The notes under the pieces: generated by a model
Seen by the model: only the letters and a program-made list of their open reading frames with translations
The model's database searches: none
What the model was told of the DNA's origin: nothing
Made by a program: the position numbers and the translations under genes
Shown here: in pieces, positions 6,621 through 14,465 of the stretch
How the letters are laid out: each line of letters starts with the position of its first letter
Numbering within the stretch: the stretch's first letter is position 1
NCBI GenBank assembly: GCA_964493015.1
Contig: CAZBLU010000034.1
Location: 1-16,270, forward strand
Reading direction: 5' to 3'
From: Caldimicrobium sp964493015
GTDB taxonomy: Bacteria > Desulfobacterota > Thermodesulfobacteria > Thermodesulfobacteriales > Thermodesulfobacteriaceae
Length of the DNA: 16,270 nt

Positions 6621-7877
6621 ATGCATTATTTCATCTATCATGCTGGTGAGTTATACTGTGAAGAGGTCCCAGTCTGCAAGATCGTGGAAAGATTTGGAAC
6701 CCCTGTTTATATCTACTCAGGGAAGACTATTCGGAGACACTTTAAGGTCTTTGATGAGGCCTTCCAGGGGATAGAGCACCTTACTTGTTATTCGGTGAAA
6801 GCCAATTCTAATTTGGGGGTCCTTGCCCTTTTAGCTAAGGAAGGGGCTGGGGCAGATATTGTCTCAGGAGGTGAGCTCCAAAGAGCCCTCAAGGCAGGTA
6901 TCCCTCCTCAGAAAATTGTCTTTTCTGGAGTGGGAAAGACCCCTGAGGAGATGGAGAAGGCTCTGCTTGCGGGTATCCTTATGTTTAATGTGGAAAGTGC
7001 TGAGGAGCTTGAGGTCTTAGGGGAGGTGGCTGCTAAGCTAAAGATTAAGGCTCCCTTTGCTTTAAGGGCAAATCCTGATGTGGATCCTAAGACCCATCCT
7101 TACATCTCTACAGGCCTGCGGAAAAATAAATTTGGAATCCCTGAAGAGGAGATTATTCCTCTCTACCTCAGAGCCAAGGAGAATCCCTATCTTCTACCTG
7201 TTGGCCTTGATGCTCATATTGGTTCGCAACTGACCACTATTTCTCCCTTTGTGGATGCCTTACGGAGGCTAAGGGCCTTGTGGGAAGAATTAGTGTCCCT
7301 TGGTTTTGAGCTCCCTTACTTGGATATAGGAGGCGGTTTGGGGATCATATATAACCAAGAGGAGCCACCCCTTCCTGAGGAATATTCTCAGGCAATTTTA
7401 GAGGTCTTAGGGGGTCTTCCTGTTACACTAATTCTTGAGCCAGGACGAGTAATTGTAGGTAATGCTGGTATTTTGGTTACAAGGGTTCTTTATACCAAGA
7501 GTAATAAGGAGAGGAATTTCATCATAGTAGATGCGGGTATGAATGACCTCATAAGGCCTTCTCTTTATCAGGCCTATCATAAGATTGTGCCTGTAATAGA
7601 TAGAGAGGAAGAGGAGATTGTGGCAGATATTGTTGGCCCCATATGTGAGAGTGGAGATTTTCTGGCAAAGGAGCGGAAGGTGCCAAGGGTAAAAAGGGGA
7701 GATCTTCTTGCCGTTATGAGTGCTGGGGCCTATGGATTTGTCATGAGTTCTAATTATAACTCCCGTCCCAGGGCTGCAGAGGTCCTGGTGGAAGGAGATC
7801 AATTCTTTCTGGTCAGAAGAAGGGAAACTTGGGAAGATCTTACCGCCTTGGAAGAGATCCCTCCACTTTATTTTTAA
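6621..7877 (+). CDS. lysA: Diaminopimelate decarboxylase
   Basis: This 418-residue, full-length, PLP-dependent fold-III decarboxylase converts meso-diaminopimelate to L-lysine and CO2, the last step of lysine biosynthesis. The PLP-binding lysine is K60 in YSVKAN. GLDAHIGSQ (195-203) supplies the histidine that stacks on PLP, GGGLGI (237-242) and EPGR (273-276) bind the phosphate, and C342-E343-S344-G345-D346 is the substrate/active-site segment shared across the dimer. AYGFVMSSNYNSRPR near the end is also a LysA signature. The ATG has only a weak AGG upstream. queA follows after 6 nt, implying cotranscription. No other dap or lysine gene is in the window. Confidence 0.96.
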   Translation: MHYFIYHAGELYCEEVPVCKIVERFGTPVYIYSGKTIRRHFKVFDEAFQGIEHLTCYSVKANSNLGVLALLAKEGAGADIVSGGELQRALKAGIPPQKIVFSGVGKTPEEMEKALLAGILMFNVESAEELEVLGEVAAKLKIKAPFALRANPDVDPKTHPYISTGLRKNKFGIPEEEIIPLYLRAKENPYLLPVGLDAHIGSQLTTISPFVDALRRLRALWEELVSLGFELPYLDIGGGLGIIYNQEEPPLPEEYSQAILEVLGGLPVTLILEPGRVIVGNAGILVTRVLYTKSNKERNFIIVDAGMNDLIRPSLYQAYHKIVPVIDREEEEIVADIVGPICESGDFLAKERKVPRVKRGDLLAVMSAGAYGFVMSSNYNSRPRAAEVLVEGDQFFLVRRRETWEDLTALEEIPPLYF

Positions 7878-7883
7878 ATCCTG

Positions 7884-8939
7884 ATGTCTCGTATCCCTCC
7901 TGAGTATGATCTTAGCTCCTATGACTATGAATTACCCGAAGATCTGATAGCCTATTATCCCCCTGAAAGACGGGCTGAGAGCAGGCTTTTAGTTATTAAG
8001 CGAAAGAGTGGGGAGCTAATCTTTCACGAAAGATTTTCCGAGATATTGAATTACTTTGTGTCAGGTGACTTACTGGTCCTAAACAATACCAAGGTCTTTC
8101 CAGCTCGACTAAAGCTCGTTAAGGAGACTGGAGGAGAGGTAGAGGTTCTCCTCTTTCAAAAGCCTAAAGGATATCTTTTTGTAACACCTGCTCTTCTAAA
8201 GGGAAAGAGATTAAAAAGGGGGCAGAGTCTTCTTTCGCCAGAGGAAGGATCTATTAGAATTATTTTGAAGGAAGACTTAGGGGGAGGCAGATTTCTTGTA
8301 GAGCTTAGTTCGGAGGGTATCCCTTTAGAAAGAGTTGTTGAAAGGATAGGGCGTGTGCCTCTTCCTCCTTATATCAAGAGAGAACCTGAGAGGCAAGATA
8401 TAGAGAGATATCAAACAGTCTATGCACAGAAGGAGGGCTCTATCGCTGCTCCTACAGCAGGGTTTCACTTTGATGCTGATCTCTTGGAGCGTTTGCGAGC
8501 AAAGGGTGTCTCTATTTCCTTTATAACCTTACATGTGGGGTATGGCACCTTTGCCCCAATTAAGGTAAAAGATATACGCTATCATAAAATTGAGCCAGAG
8601 TATTTGGAGGTTCCTCAGGAGACTGCCTTGGCTATAAAAGAGGCTTTAAGAAAGGGAAGAAGAATTATTGCTGTGGGAACCACGGTCACCAGGGCACTTG
8701 AATTCCTTGCCCTCAAAGATTTTGAACCCTATGAGGGGCTCTGCGATCTCTATATATACCCTGGTTTTGACTTTAAAGTAATTTCAGCCTTAATCACTAA
8801 TTTCCATCTCCCCAGGTCTTCCCTTTTTTTGCTGGTTTGTGCCTTTGCTGGAAGAGAGCTAATCTTTAAGGCTTATCAGGAAGCTATAAAAAGAGGGTAT
8901 CGCTTTTACTCTTATGGAGATGCAACTTTTATTTTATAG
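7884..8939 (+). CDS. queA: S-adenosylmethionine:tRNA ribosyltransferase-isomerase
   Basis: This 351-residue protein has the full set of QueA signatures: AYYPPERRAESRLLV near the N-terminus, LVLNNTKVFPARL (64-76), AAPTAGFHF, THVGYGTF-like TLHVGYGTFAPIKV, GTTVTRALE, and NFHLPRSSLFLLVCAFAG near the end. It moves the ribosyl part of S-adenosylmethionine to preQ1 at tRNA position 34, forming epoxyqueuosine. It lies 6 nt after lysA without a clear Shine-Dalgarno, so it probably depends on coupled translation. Its stop codon overlaps the AGGAGG that serves the downstream nuclease gene. Other queuosine genes are not present in this window. Confidence 0.97.
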   Translation: MSRIPPEYDLSSYDYELPEDLIAYYPPERRAESRLLVIKRKSGELIFHERFSEILNYFVSGDLLVLNNTKVFPARLKLVKETGGEVEVLLFQKPKGYLFVTPALLKGKRLKRGQSLLSPEEGSIRIILKEDLGGGRFLVELSSEGIPLERVVERIGRVPLPPYIKREPERQDIERYQTVYAQKEGSIAAPTAGFHFDADLLERLRAKGVSISFITLHVGYGTFAPIKVKDIRYHKIEPEYLEVPQETALAIKEALRKGRRIIAVGTTVTRALEFLALKDFEPYEGLCDLYIYPGFDFKVISALITNFHLPRSSLFLLVCAFAGRELIFKAYQEAIKRGYRFYSYGDATFIL

Positions 8940-8943
8940 GAGG
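8938..8943 (+). promoter_or_regulatory. Ribosome binding site deciding the thermonuclease start
   Basis: AGGAGG overlaps the queA TAG stop and lies 6 nt before the ATG at 8950. It selects that ATG over the in-frame ATG at 8914, which lies inside queA and would add 12 residues ahead of a normal lipoprotein signal peptide. Confidence 0.85.
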
Positions 8944-8949
8944 TTCCCT

Positions 8950-9645
8950 ATGATTAGATGGTCAAAAGAGAAATTCTCATCACTTTTCCTTTTTTTATTT
9001 GCATTACTCCTTTTTGCCTGTACCAACCAAGCTCAAACTGGGAAAAAGGAGGAGACCTTTAGTTGTCCTCCCTCCCAAGAGAAGGTTACTGTAAAAAGGG
9101 CTATTGATGGGGATACTGTGGAGCTTGAGGGTGGGGAAAAACTCCGCTATGCAGCGATAAATTCCTTGGAATTGCATACAGAGTCAGGAAAACCTGAACC
9201 CTTTGCTAAGGAGGCCTATCTACGTAATAGAGAATTGACTGAAGGAAAGAGCTTTTGCTTAGAAAAGGCTGTTAGAGAACGAGATAGATATGGGAGGCTC
9301 CTTGGAGAACTTTATTTCCCCAATGGCACATCTGTTTCAGAGCTTCTCTTGAGTGAAGGTTTAGCTTTGCTCTGTCACTATGAAGGAAGTGGAAAAATTT
9401 TTGAGAGGCTTCTTGTTACGCAGAGAAAGGCCCTATCTGAGAGAAAGGGGCTTTTTAGTTATGTAGATAAGCCAGAGGCAAAGGTAAACTTTATTGGGAA
9501 TAAGAATAGTAAGAGATTTCATCATCCCCAGTGTGCTGAGGCAAAGAATATTAAAAGGAAGATCATCTTTAAAAACCTGGAAGAGGCCCTTTATGAGGGC
9601 TACTGTCCCTCAAGAGAGTGTATCTATATGATTTTTCCTCAATAG
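8950..9645 (+). CDS. Lipoprotein thermonuclease (SNase family) with C-terminal Ada-like cysteine domain
   Basis: This 231-residue protein starts at 8950, chosen for its AGGAGG. A positively charged N-terminus, a hydrophobic core and lipobox LFAC (Cys24) make a lipoprotein signal peptide, so it should be membrane-anchored outside the cytoplasm. Residues ~46-145 are a staphylococcal nuclease domain: IDGDTVEL (52-59) with D55, R66 in LRYAAI, E74 and DRYGR with R116 correspond to SNase D21, R35, E43 and R87. The positions matching D40-T41-P42 read N71-S72-L73, so calcium binding may be altered. Residues ~175-225 (GNKNSKRFHHPQCAEAKNI ... EGYCPSREC) match the C-terminal Ada-like zinc-binding module found on some bacterial thermonucleases. 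Likely roles are extracytoplasmic nucleic-acid degradation or scavenging. It is last in the lysA-queA run. Confidence 0.88.
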   Translation: MIRWSKEKFSSLFLFLFALLLFACTNQAQTGKKEETFSCPPSQEKVTVKRAIDGDTVELEGGEKLRYAAINSLELHTESGKPEPFAKEAYLRNRELTEGKSFCLEKAVRERDRYGRLLGELYFPNGTSVSELLLSEGLALLCHYEGSGKIFERLLVTQRKALSERKGLFSYVDKPEAKVNFIGNKNSKRFHHPQCAEAKNIKRKIIFKNLEEALYEGYCPSRECIYMIFPQ

Positions 9646-9745
9646 GAGAGGCCCCTCTTATTTCCATGTAATGGTGTTTTTTTCCTCTAAGGGGGGTATT
9701 TTTTATTGGGGAAGAGGTTACAGGCAGTAGGGTATTTAGGGAAAC
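9646..9745. other. Convergent intergenic region with weak hairpins
   Basis: This 100-nt stretch lies between the ends of the thermonuclease (+) and serS (-). It contains GAGAG/CTCTT around a GCCC loop just after the nuclease stop, a short CCTC/GGGG hairpin (9684-9694) followed by six T (9699-9704), and a wider CCTCT/AGAGG pairing (9684-9688 with 9713-9717). The CCTC/GGGG-plus-T element could end the plus-strand transcript, but the stem is only four pairs with one G-T. No strong intrinsic terminator is visible. Confidence 0.35.
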
Positions 9746-11041
9746 TTAAGTCCTTTTGTTTTTAGGGGTGATTTTTTCCAGCCCGCCAGTGTATGGTCTT
9801 AGGGCCTTAGGGATGATCACGGAGCCATCTTCCTGTTGATAGTTTTCTAAAAGGGCCATCAAAGTTCTTCCCACAGCAAGGCCAGAGCCATTGAGTGTGT
9901 GCACAAATCTGGGCTTACCACCACCCTTTGGTCTATACCTGATATTAGCCCTTCTTGCCTGAAAGTCTTCAAAATTAGAACAGGAGGAAATCTCTATGTA
10001 TCGGTTTTGTCCTGGGGACCAAACTTCAATGTCATAAGTTTTCGCTGCAGCAAAGCCAAGATCCCCTGTGCAAAGCACAACCACACGATAGGGAAGCTCG
10101 AGAAGCTGAAGCACCTCTTCGGCATCAAGAAGCAGGCTTTCCAGCTCTTCATAAGAGGTTTCGGGGGTAACAAATTTAACAAGCTCTACTTTGTTAAATT
10201 GGTGTTGACGCACGATTCCTTTTATATCTTTTCCATAGGCTCCTGCTTCAGCCCTGAAACAGGGGGTATAGGCTGTATAGTAGAGGGGTAAGATTTCTTC
10301 AGGAAGGATTTCATCCCGATGGAGATTAGTAACTGGCACCTCAGCTGTAGGAATAAGATAGTAGTCCCAATCTTCCAGTTTGAAGAGTTCTTCTTTGAAT
10401 TTAGGAAGTTGTCCTGTGCCATACATAGAAGTTTCATTAACTATGAAGGGGGGAAGAACCTCAAGATATTTGTGTTTTTTTACATGGAGATCGAGCATAA
10501 AATTTATTAAGGCACGCTCTAAGAGGGCTCCTTCCCTGTAATATACCGTGAAACGGCTACCAGTGATCTTTGCTGCCCTTTCAAAATCAAAAATCCCTAA
10601 GGACTCACCAAGTTCCCAGTGTGGTTTGGGAGGAAAGGGAAAACTTGGTGGTTCTCCATACTTTTTGATAACTACATTGTCCTTGTCTGAGGCCCCTAAA
10701 GGCACACTTTCATGAGGAATATTAGGAATGCGAGCAAGTTTGTCCCATAGAGCCTTTTCAGTTTCTCTAAGGTTATCTTCTAAATTTTTTAGGTGTTCCC
10801 CAAGGAGCTTTACCTCTTCAGCAAGGACCTTGGCCATTTCGTTTTTGCCTTCCCTCTTAAGCCTTCCAATCTCCTCCGATTTTACCCGTCTTTCATGACG
10901 GAGTCTCTCAACTTCTTGGAGAAGTGACCTTCTTTTCTCATCAAGGGCAAGAACCTCTTCAACTGGATAGTCCCCACCCCTTGTCCTCAGACGCTCTATA
11001 ACCCAGTCTTTTTTCTCTCTGAGTATCTTGAGATCAAGCAT
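9746..11041 (-). CDS. serS: Seryl-tRNA synthetase
   Basis: This 431-residue, full-length bacterial-type class II enzyme charges tRNA-Ser (and tRNA-Sec where present) with serine. Residues 1-~110 form the tRNA-binding antiparallel coiled coil, rich in Glu, Lys, Arg and Leu. The catalytic core shows TAEVP (232-236) for serine binding, motif 2 at FRAEAG...RQHQFNKVEL (262-287), ISSCSNFEDFQARR (351-364) and motif 3 at NGSGLAVGRTLMALLENYQ (384-402). The gene is transcribed alone from a near-consensus promoter whose -10 box is 7 nt from the ATG, with no Shine-Dalgarno, so a leaderless message is predicted. The 128-nt gap to the upstream nrdG-like gene supports independent control. Confidence 0.97.
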   Translation of the reverse strand: MLDLKILREKKDWVIERLRTRGGDYPVEEVLALDEKRRSLLQEVERLRHERRVKSEEIGRLKREGKNEMAKVLAEEVKLLGEHLKNLEDNLRETEKALWDKLARIPNIPHESVPLGASDKDNVVIKKYGEPPSFPFPPKPHWELGESLGIFDFERAAKITGSRFTVYYREGALLERALINFMLDLHVKKHKYLEVLPPFIVNETSMYGTGQLPKFKEELFKLEDWDYYLIPTAEVPVTNLHRDEILPEEILPLYYTAYTPCFRAEAGAYGKDIKGIVRQHQFNKVELVKFVTPETSYEELESLLLDAEEVLQLLELPYRVVVLCTGDLGFAAAKTYDIEVWSPGQNRYIEISSCSNFEDFQARRANIRYRPKGGGKPRFVHTLNGSGLAVGRTLMALLENYQQEDGSVIIPKALRPYTGGLEKITPKNKRT

Positions 11042-11048
11042 GGAGTAA

Positions 11049-11077
11049 AAGATACACTAAGTTAAATAGAGTGTCAA
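11049..11077 (-). promoter_or_regulatory. serS promoter, predicted leaderless
   Basis: On the minus strand a perfect TTGACA (11072-11077) and TATCTT (11049-11054) are separated by exactly 17 nt. Only 7 nt (TTACTCC) separate the -10 box from the serS ATG, so the expected transcription start falls on or next to the start codon. No Shine-Dalgarno fits in between. Confidence 0.7.
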
Positions 11078-11169
11078 TAAGCAATTTCCCTCTTTGTTCA
11101 GTGACTAATTCAAATTTTCTCTCTCGCACAAATCAGAGAACCTCATAAACTTTGAAACCACTAAAGCCT

Positions 11170-11862
11170 CTAAAGACGATTATATATTTTGAGCTCAGGA
11201 AAGAAATTCTTAAGTTTTTCTAAAAAATAGAGGGATTCCTCTTCAGAATAAGGGGATACCCCTTTACCTGAGAGATTCTTCTCAGGCAGATATTTTTGCA
11301 GGGCAACGCGAGTAAAACCCTGCAAGTAGGGAAGCATCTCTTCAAAATCCTCAGGGGTTACCAGGGGTGGATAAAGAGTGATTCTGATTTCTACTTTTTC
11401 AGCGTAATTTTTTAGTAGTGAAAGGGTCTCTTTGATTATTTCAGCCTTTCCTCCCAGCTCTTCGTATCTCTTGAGAGAGGTTTTAAAATCAAGGGCAAGA
11501 AAGTCAATAAGGTTATCTTTGAAGAGATTTTCCAGGAGGTCAGGCTTAGAGCCATTAGTATCCAGTTTTATGGGGAGATCTAATTCATATTTTATGCGTT
11601 CCATGAAAAAGCGAAGCTTTCTATCCCAGATAGTGGGCTCCCCACCTGAGATGACTACTCCCTGGATAAAGTTTTTTCGCTTGGAGAGTTTAGCTAAGAT
11701 CTCCTCTTCTGAGAGATCTGGGAGTTCCCTGTAATATTCTGGGTTCACCAATTCTATGTTGTAACAATAGGGGCACCGAAAGTTACAACCATAAGTGTAA
11801 ATAACTGAGGCAATTTTTTCTGGATAATCTACCAGGCTTGTGCCACGAAAACCCTTAATCAT
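11170..11862 (-). CDS. nrdG: Anaerobic ribonucleoside-triphosphate reductase activating protein-type radical SAM enzyme
   Basis: This 230-residue protein has cluster motif C26-x3-C30-x2-C33 in YTYGCNFRCPYCYN, the N-terminal GFRGTSLVDYPEKIASVIY that is typical of the NrdG2-type activases, and VVISGGEPT (69-77) for S-adenosylmethionine binding. Such enzymes generate the glycyl radical on the class III reductase NrdD that makes deoxynucleotides without oxygen. Some homologues activate other glycyl-radical enzymes. NrdD is not in the window, so the target is inferred from family resemblance only. The ATG overlaps the panB stop by 8 nt. A GAGGAG lies upstream, but at an over-long spacing of about 13 nt, so translational coupling to panB is likely. 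It is the last gene of the acylphosphatase-to-nrdG run. Confidence 0.82.
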   Translation of the reverse strand: MIKGFRGTSLVDYPEKIASVIYTYGCNFRCPYCYNIELVNPEYYRELPDLSEEEILAKLSKRKNFIQGVVISGGEPTIWDRKLRFFMERIKYELDLPIKLDTNGSKPDLLENLFKDNLIDFLALDFKTSLKRYEELGGKAEIIKETLSLLKNYAEKVEIRITLYPPLVTPEDFEEMLPYLQGFTRVALQKYLPEKNLSGKGVSPYSEEESLYFLEKLKNFFPELKIYNRL

Positions 11863-12700
11863 AGATCTTTTTAAGCTCCTCTAAGATTTCTGGATTTAAG
11901 GAAAAAAGGTGTCTTTCCCCAGGGAAAAGACAGGCCTTTACTTCCTCCTTATAAGACTCTAAGGCTGATTTGAAGAGTTCAAAGCCTTTTAGGTAATTTT
12001 TCACAAATTTAGGGCGCATTTCTGGAAAAAGGCCCACTACATCGTGAAAAACAAGGATTTGCCCATCGGTATGGGGGCCTGCTCCGATGCCAATAGTGGG
12101 TATAGTTAATCTCTCAGTTATGAACTTAGCTAATTCAGCTGGCACACACTCTAAAACAAGAGAGAAGACACCAGCCTCCTCTAAGGCTATGGCTGCCTCT
12201 ATTAAGTTTTTAGCTGTCTCCACGGTTTTGCCTCTAACCTTTAGGCCTCCCATTTCTATGCTTCTCTGAGGAGTGACCCCCAGATGTCCCATAACAGGAA
12301 CACCTGCTCTCACTATGGCCTTAACCGTATCCACCACCTCAAGCCCTCCTTCCACTTTTACCCCGTGGCACCTTCCCACCTTGACGAAGAGGCAAGCATT
12401 ATATATGGCCTGCTCCAAAGAGGCTTGATAACTAAGAAAGGGCATGTCTCCAATTCTCAAAGTATTTGGGGCACCACGAGATACCGCTTGGCAAAAAATT
12501 AACATCTCTTCCATTGTGATAGGGTAGGTATCGGGATGCCCAAGCATGACCATGCTTGCCGAATCACCAATGAGAATAAAGTCAACCCCTGTAGCTTCAG
12601 CTAAGCGCGCTGAAGTATAATCATAGGCAGTAAGACCTACGATTTTTTCTTTTCCCTTTTTGGAGAGAAGATCTAAAGGACTGTGTTTAAAGAGAGACAT
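11855..12700 (-). CDS. panB: 3-methyl-2-oxobutanoate hydroxymethyltransferase
   Basis: This 281-residue, full-length ketopantoate hydroxymethyltransferase is the first committed step of pantothenate and coenzyme A synthesis: it adds a hydroxymethyl group from methylenetetrahydrofolate to 2-oxoisovalerate. The magnesium ligands are at D46 (LIGDSASMVMLGH) and D85 (RIGDMPFLSYQ). HGVKVEGG (112-119), GHLGVTPQ (138-145), LECVPAELA with E184, and IPTIGIGAG (200-208) complete the signature. The ATG overlaps the end of ruvB by 14 nt, with AAGGAAGG about 10 nt upstream inside ruvB. The nrdG-like gene overlaps its end. panC and panD are not in the window. Confidence 0.97.
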   Translation of the reverse strand: MSLFKHSPLDLLSKKGKEKIVGLTAYDYTSARLAEATGVDFILIGDSASMVMLGHPDTYPITMEEMLIFCQAVSRGAPNTLRIGDMPFLSYQASLEQAIYNACLFVKVGRCHGVKVEGGLEVVDTVKAIVRAGVPVMGHLGVTPQRSIEMGGLKVRGKTVETAKNLIEAAIALEEAGVFSLVLECVPAELAKFITERLTIPTIGIGAGPHTDGQILVFHDVVGLFPEMRPKFVKNYLKGFELFKSALESYKEEVKACLFPGERHLFSLNPEILEELKKIYD

Positions 12701-13661
12701 CTAAGAGAAGCCTTCCTTTTAGGTATTTTTCTCCCAGGGGGGTTAGGACTCTACCTCGGCGAGTCCTTGCAAGAAGCCCAAGTCTTATAAGGGTTGGTTC
12801 ATAAATAGTTTCAAGCTCTTCAGGACTAATCTTGGAAGAGAGAGCAAGAGAATTTAACCCTACAGGGCCACCTTTGAAGTCCCGGTAGAGGGTAAGGAGA
12901 CATCTTCTATCTTCAGGTGTTAATCCCAACTCGTCAATCTCAAGAAGCTCAAAAAATTCAGCTACATCCTCATCACGCACCTTGATAGGTTGCTTCAATT
13001 CCTGGCTTTTATGGATCATGAAATCCTTAAGCCTTCTAAGAAGATTTAAGGCCTGTCTGGGGATACCTTTACCTCCCTTAGCAAGCCTTAGGGCTGCCTC
13101 CTCTTCTAAGAGAAGCCCCCAATTTTGAGCAACCCTTTGTATTATCTCTTTGAGCTCGGATGCCCTATAATAATCAAGTTTAAAGGTGAGCTGAAAACGG
13201 TCAAGAAGGGGATTGAGAAGTAAATTAGGTTTATTTGTAGCTCCCAAAAGGGTGAATTTAGGAAGGTTTAATCTGATGGTCTTGGCACCTTGGTTTTTAC
13301 CGATAATTATGTCTAAAGCAAAATCTTCCATAGCTGAGTAAAGTATTTCCTGACAAGGTTTAGGCATCCTATGAATTTCGTCAATAAAGAGTATATCTCC
13401 CTCTTTTAAGGAAGTGATTATGCCAGCCACAGATCCAGCCTTGTCAAGGACAGGCCCAGAGGTAATTTTGAGTTCTCTTCTAAGCTCATAGGCAATAATT
13501 CTTGCCAAAGTGGTTTTGCCAAGTCCAGGGGCTCCTATGAATAAAGTATGAGGAAAAACTCCCCCCTGTTTTTGCACAGAGGAGATGTAAATACTGAGCT
13601 CCTCTTTGACCCTTTTTTGTCCAATGAATTCCTGAAGGCTCCTTGGCCTAAATTCCCACAT
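12687..13661 (-). CDS. ruvB: Holliday junction branch migration ATPase RuvB, divergent and N-terminally short
   Basis: This 324-residue AAA+ protein is the motor that drives Holliday junction branch migration with RuvA. It shows FRPRSLQEFIGQ at the very start, Walker A GAPGLGKT (43-50), Walker B FIDEIHR (92-98), YSAMEDFALDIIIGK (108-122) and a C-terminal winged helix with DFKGGPVGLNSLAL and RTRRGRVLTPLGEKYL. Several normally near-invariant blocks differ: GPPGLGKT is GAPGLGKT, sensor-1 GATTRAG is GATNKPN, and PLRDRFG is PLLDRFQ, keeping only the second arginine. An in-frame TAA lies 9 nt upstream of the ATG, so the short N-terminus is real. AAGG lies 4 nt before the start. RuvA and RuvC are not adjacent. 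It is embedded in the operon between the ComF-type gene and panB. Confidence 0.93.
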   Translation of the reverse strand: MWEFRPRSLQEFIGQKRVKEELSIYISSVQKQGGVFPHTLFIGAPGLGKTTLARIIAYELRRELKITSGPVLDKAGSVAGIITSLKEGDILFIDEIHRMPKPCQEILYSAMEDFALDIIIGKNQGAKTIRLNLPKFTLLGATNKPNLLLNPLLDRFQLTFKLDYYRASELKEIIQRVAQNWGLLLEEEAALRLAKGGKGIPRQALNLLRRLKDFMIHKSQELKQPIKVRDEDVAEFFELLEIDELGLTPEDRRCLLTLYRDFKGGPVGLNSLALSSKISPEELETIYEPTLIRLGLLARTRRGRVLTPLGEKYLKGRLLLDVSL

Positions 13662-13721
13662 CTTTCCTTATTTTTAACCCCATATTGAGCCTTGTCAATA
13701 GAATTTTTAGGAAAAAACCTT

Positions 13722-14465
13722 TCAAGCCCTGGCAAGAACCAAGGCGTGAACCTCTCTTGCAGAGACTTTCTTAAGCACTTTAGCTGCCTCTCTCAGGGTA
13801 GCCCCAGAGGTCATCACATCATCCACAAGAAGGATCCTTTTATCCCTCACGAGGTCCTTTACAGCAAAGGCCCCTTTGATGTTCTTTTCTCTCTCCTTTG
13901 CTGAAAGTTTACTCTGAGGCAAGGTATGTTTTATCCTCTCAAGAATTGAGGGCACCTTTCGTAAGCCGCCATATCCCCAGAGGAGTAGAAGACTCTGATT
14001 GTAGCCACGCTCTCTAAGCCTCTCCTTAGAAAGGGGCACAGGCAAAATAAGATCATATGCCCTAAGAGGTAGATCTATAACCTGTTTTAAAAGTCTTCCC
14101 AGTTGATAGGCAAGAACAAAATCTTCACCAAACTTTGCCCTATGGATTAAAGATTTAAGGGGCTCTTCATATCTAAAGGCAGCATAGACCCGCTCTAAGG
14201 GAAAATCGCCCTCATGACAGTTATGACAATACCTAAGCGTAGAGGGAGCTACATACTCAAGTAAGTTATCAGAAAGAGGGGTCCCACAGCGTTGACAATA
14301 GCACCTTAGCAAGGGAAGCTTAGGTATGCAGTTTGTGCAGTAAAGAGATTCATTAAATTTGAGAGGACTTTGGCAACCTAAACAAAGCTGCGGATATAAA
14401 AAGTTAAGAAATCTCTCTAAAATTCTCACTATAGGTCTTAAGAATTTCAAGGGAGAGTTTTGCAC
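13722..14465 (-). CDS. ComF/GntX-family phosphoribosyltransferase-like protein
   Basis: This protein of up to 247 residues has an N-terminal cysteine cluster (C28, C31, C43, C46, then C55, C57, C60, and C80, C83) likely to bind zinc. A type-I phosphoribosyltransferase domain follows, with LILPVPLSKERLRERGYNQ and the PRPP-binding loop ILLVDDVMTSGATL (211-224, acidic pair D215-D216). This is the standard ComF layout. ComF-type proteins are linked to DNA uptake or handling of internalised single-stranded DNA in competent bacteria, while others have unproven roles. The start is uncertain: GTG at 14465 overlaps the peptidase gene by 62 nt, and GTG at 14429 cuts the overlap to 26 nt. Neither has a good Shine-Dalgarno, so translational coupling is probable. 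ruvB follows after 60 nt. Confidence 0.88.
   Translation of the reverse strand: MQNSPLKFLRPIVRILERFLNFLYPQLCLGCQSPLKFNESLYCTNCIPKLPLLRCYCQRCGTPLSDNLLEYVAPSTLRYCHNCHEGDFPLERVYAAFRYEEPLKSLIHRAKFGEDFVLAYQLGRLLKQVIDLPLRAYDLILPVPLSKERLRERGYNQSLLLLWGYGGLRKVPSILERIKHTLPQSKLSAKEREKNIKGAFAVKDLVRDKRILLVDDVMTSGATLREAAKVLKKVSAREVHALVLARA

Noticed and set aside
7428..7802. Open frame of 124 codons antisense to lysA
   Set aside because: It lies entirely within the strongly conserved lysA gene, has no recognisable domain or Shine-Dalgarno, and is explained as a shadow frame.
8914..8949. Upstream ATG for the thermonuclease gene
   Set aside because: It lies inside queA, has no Shine-Dalgarno and would place 12 residues ahead of a normal lipoprotein signal peptide. 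The ATG at 8950 has a perfect AGGAGG.
11078..11169. Hairpin TTCTCT/AGAGAA (11117-11122 with 11135-11140) as a terminator after the nrdG-like gene
   Set aside because: The stem is six A-T-rich pairs with a 12-nt loop and no T run on the minus strand, so it is too weak to call.
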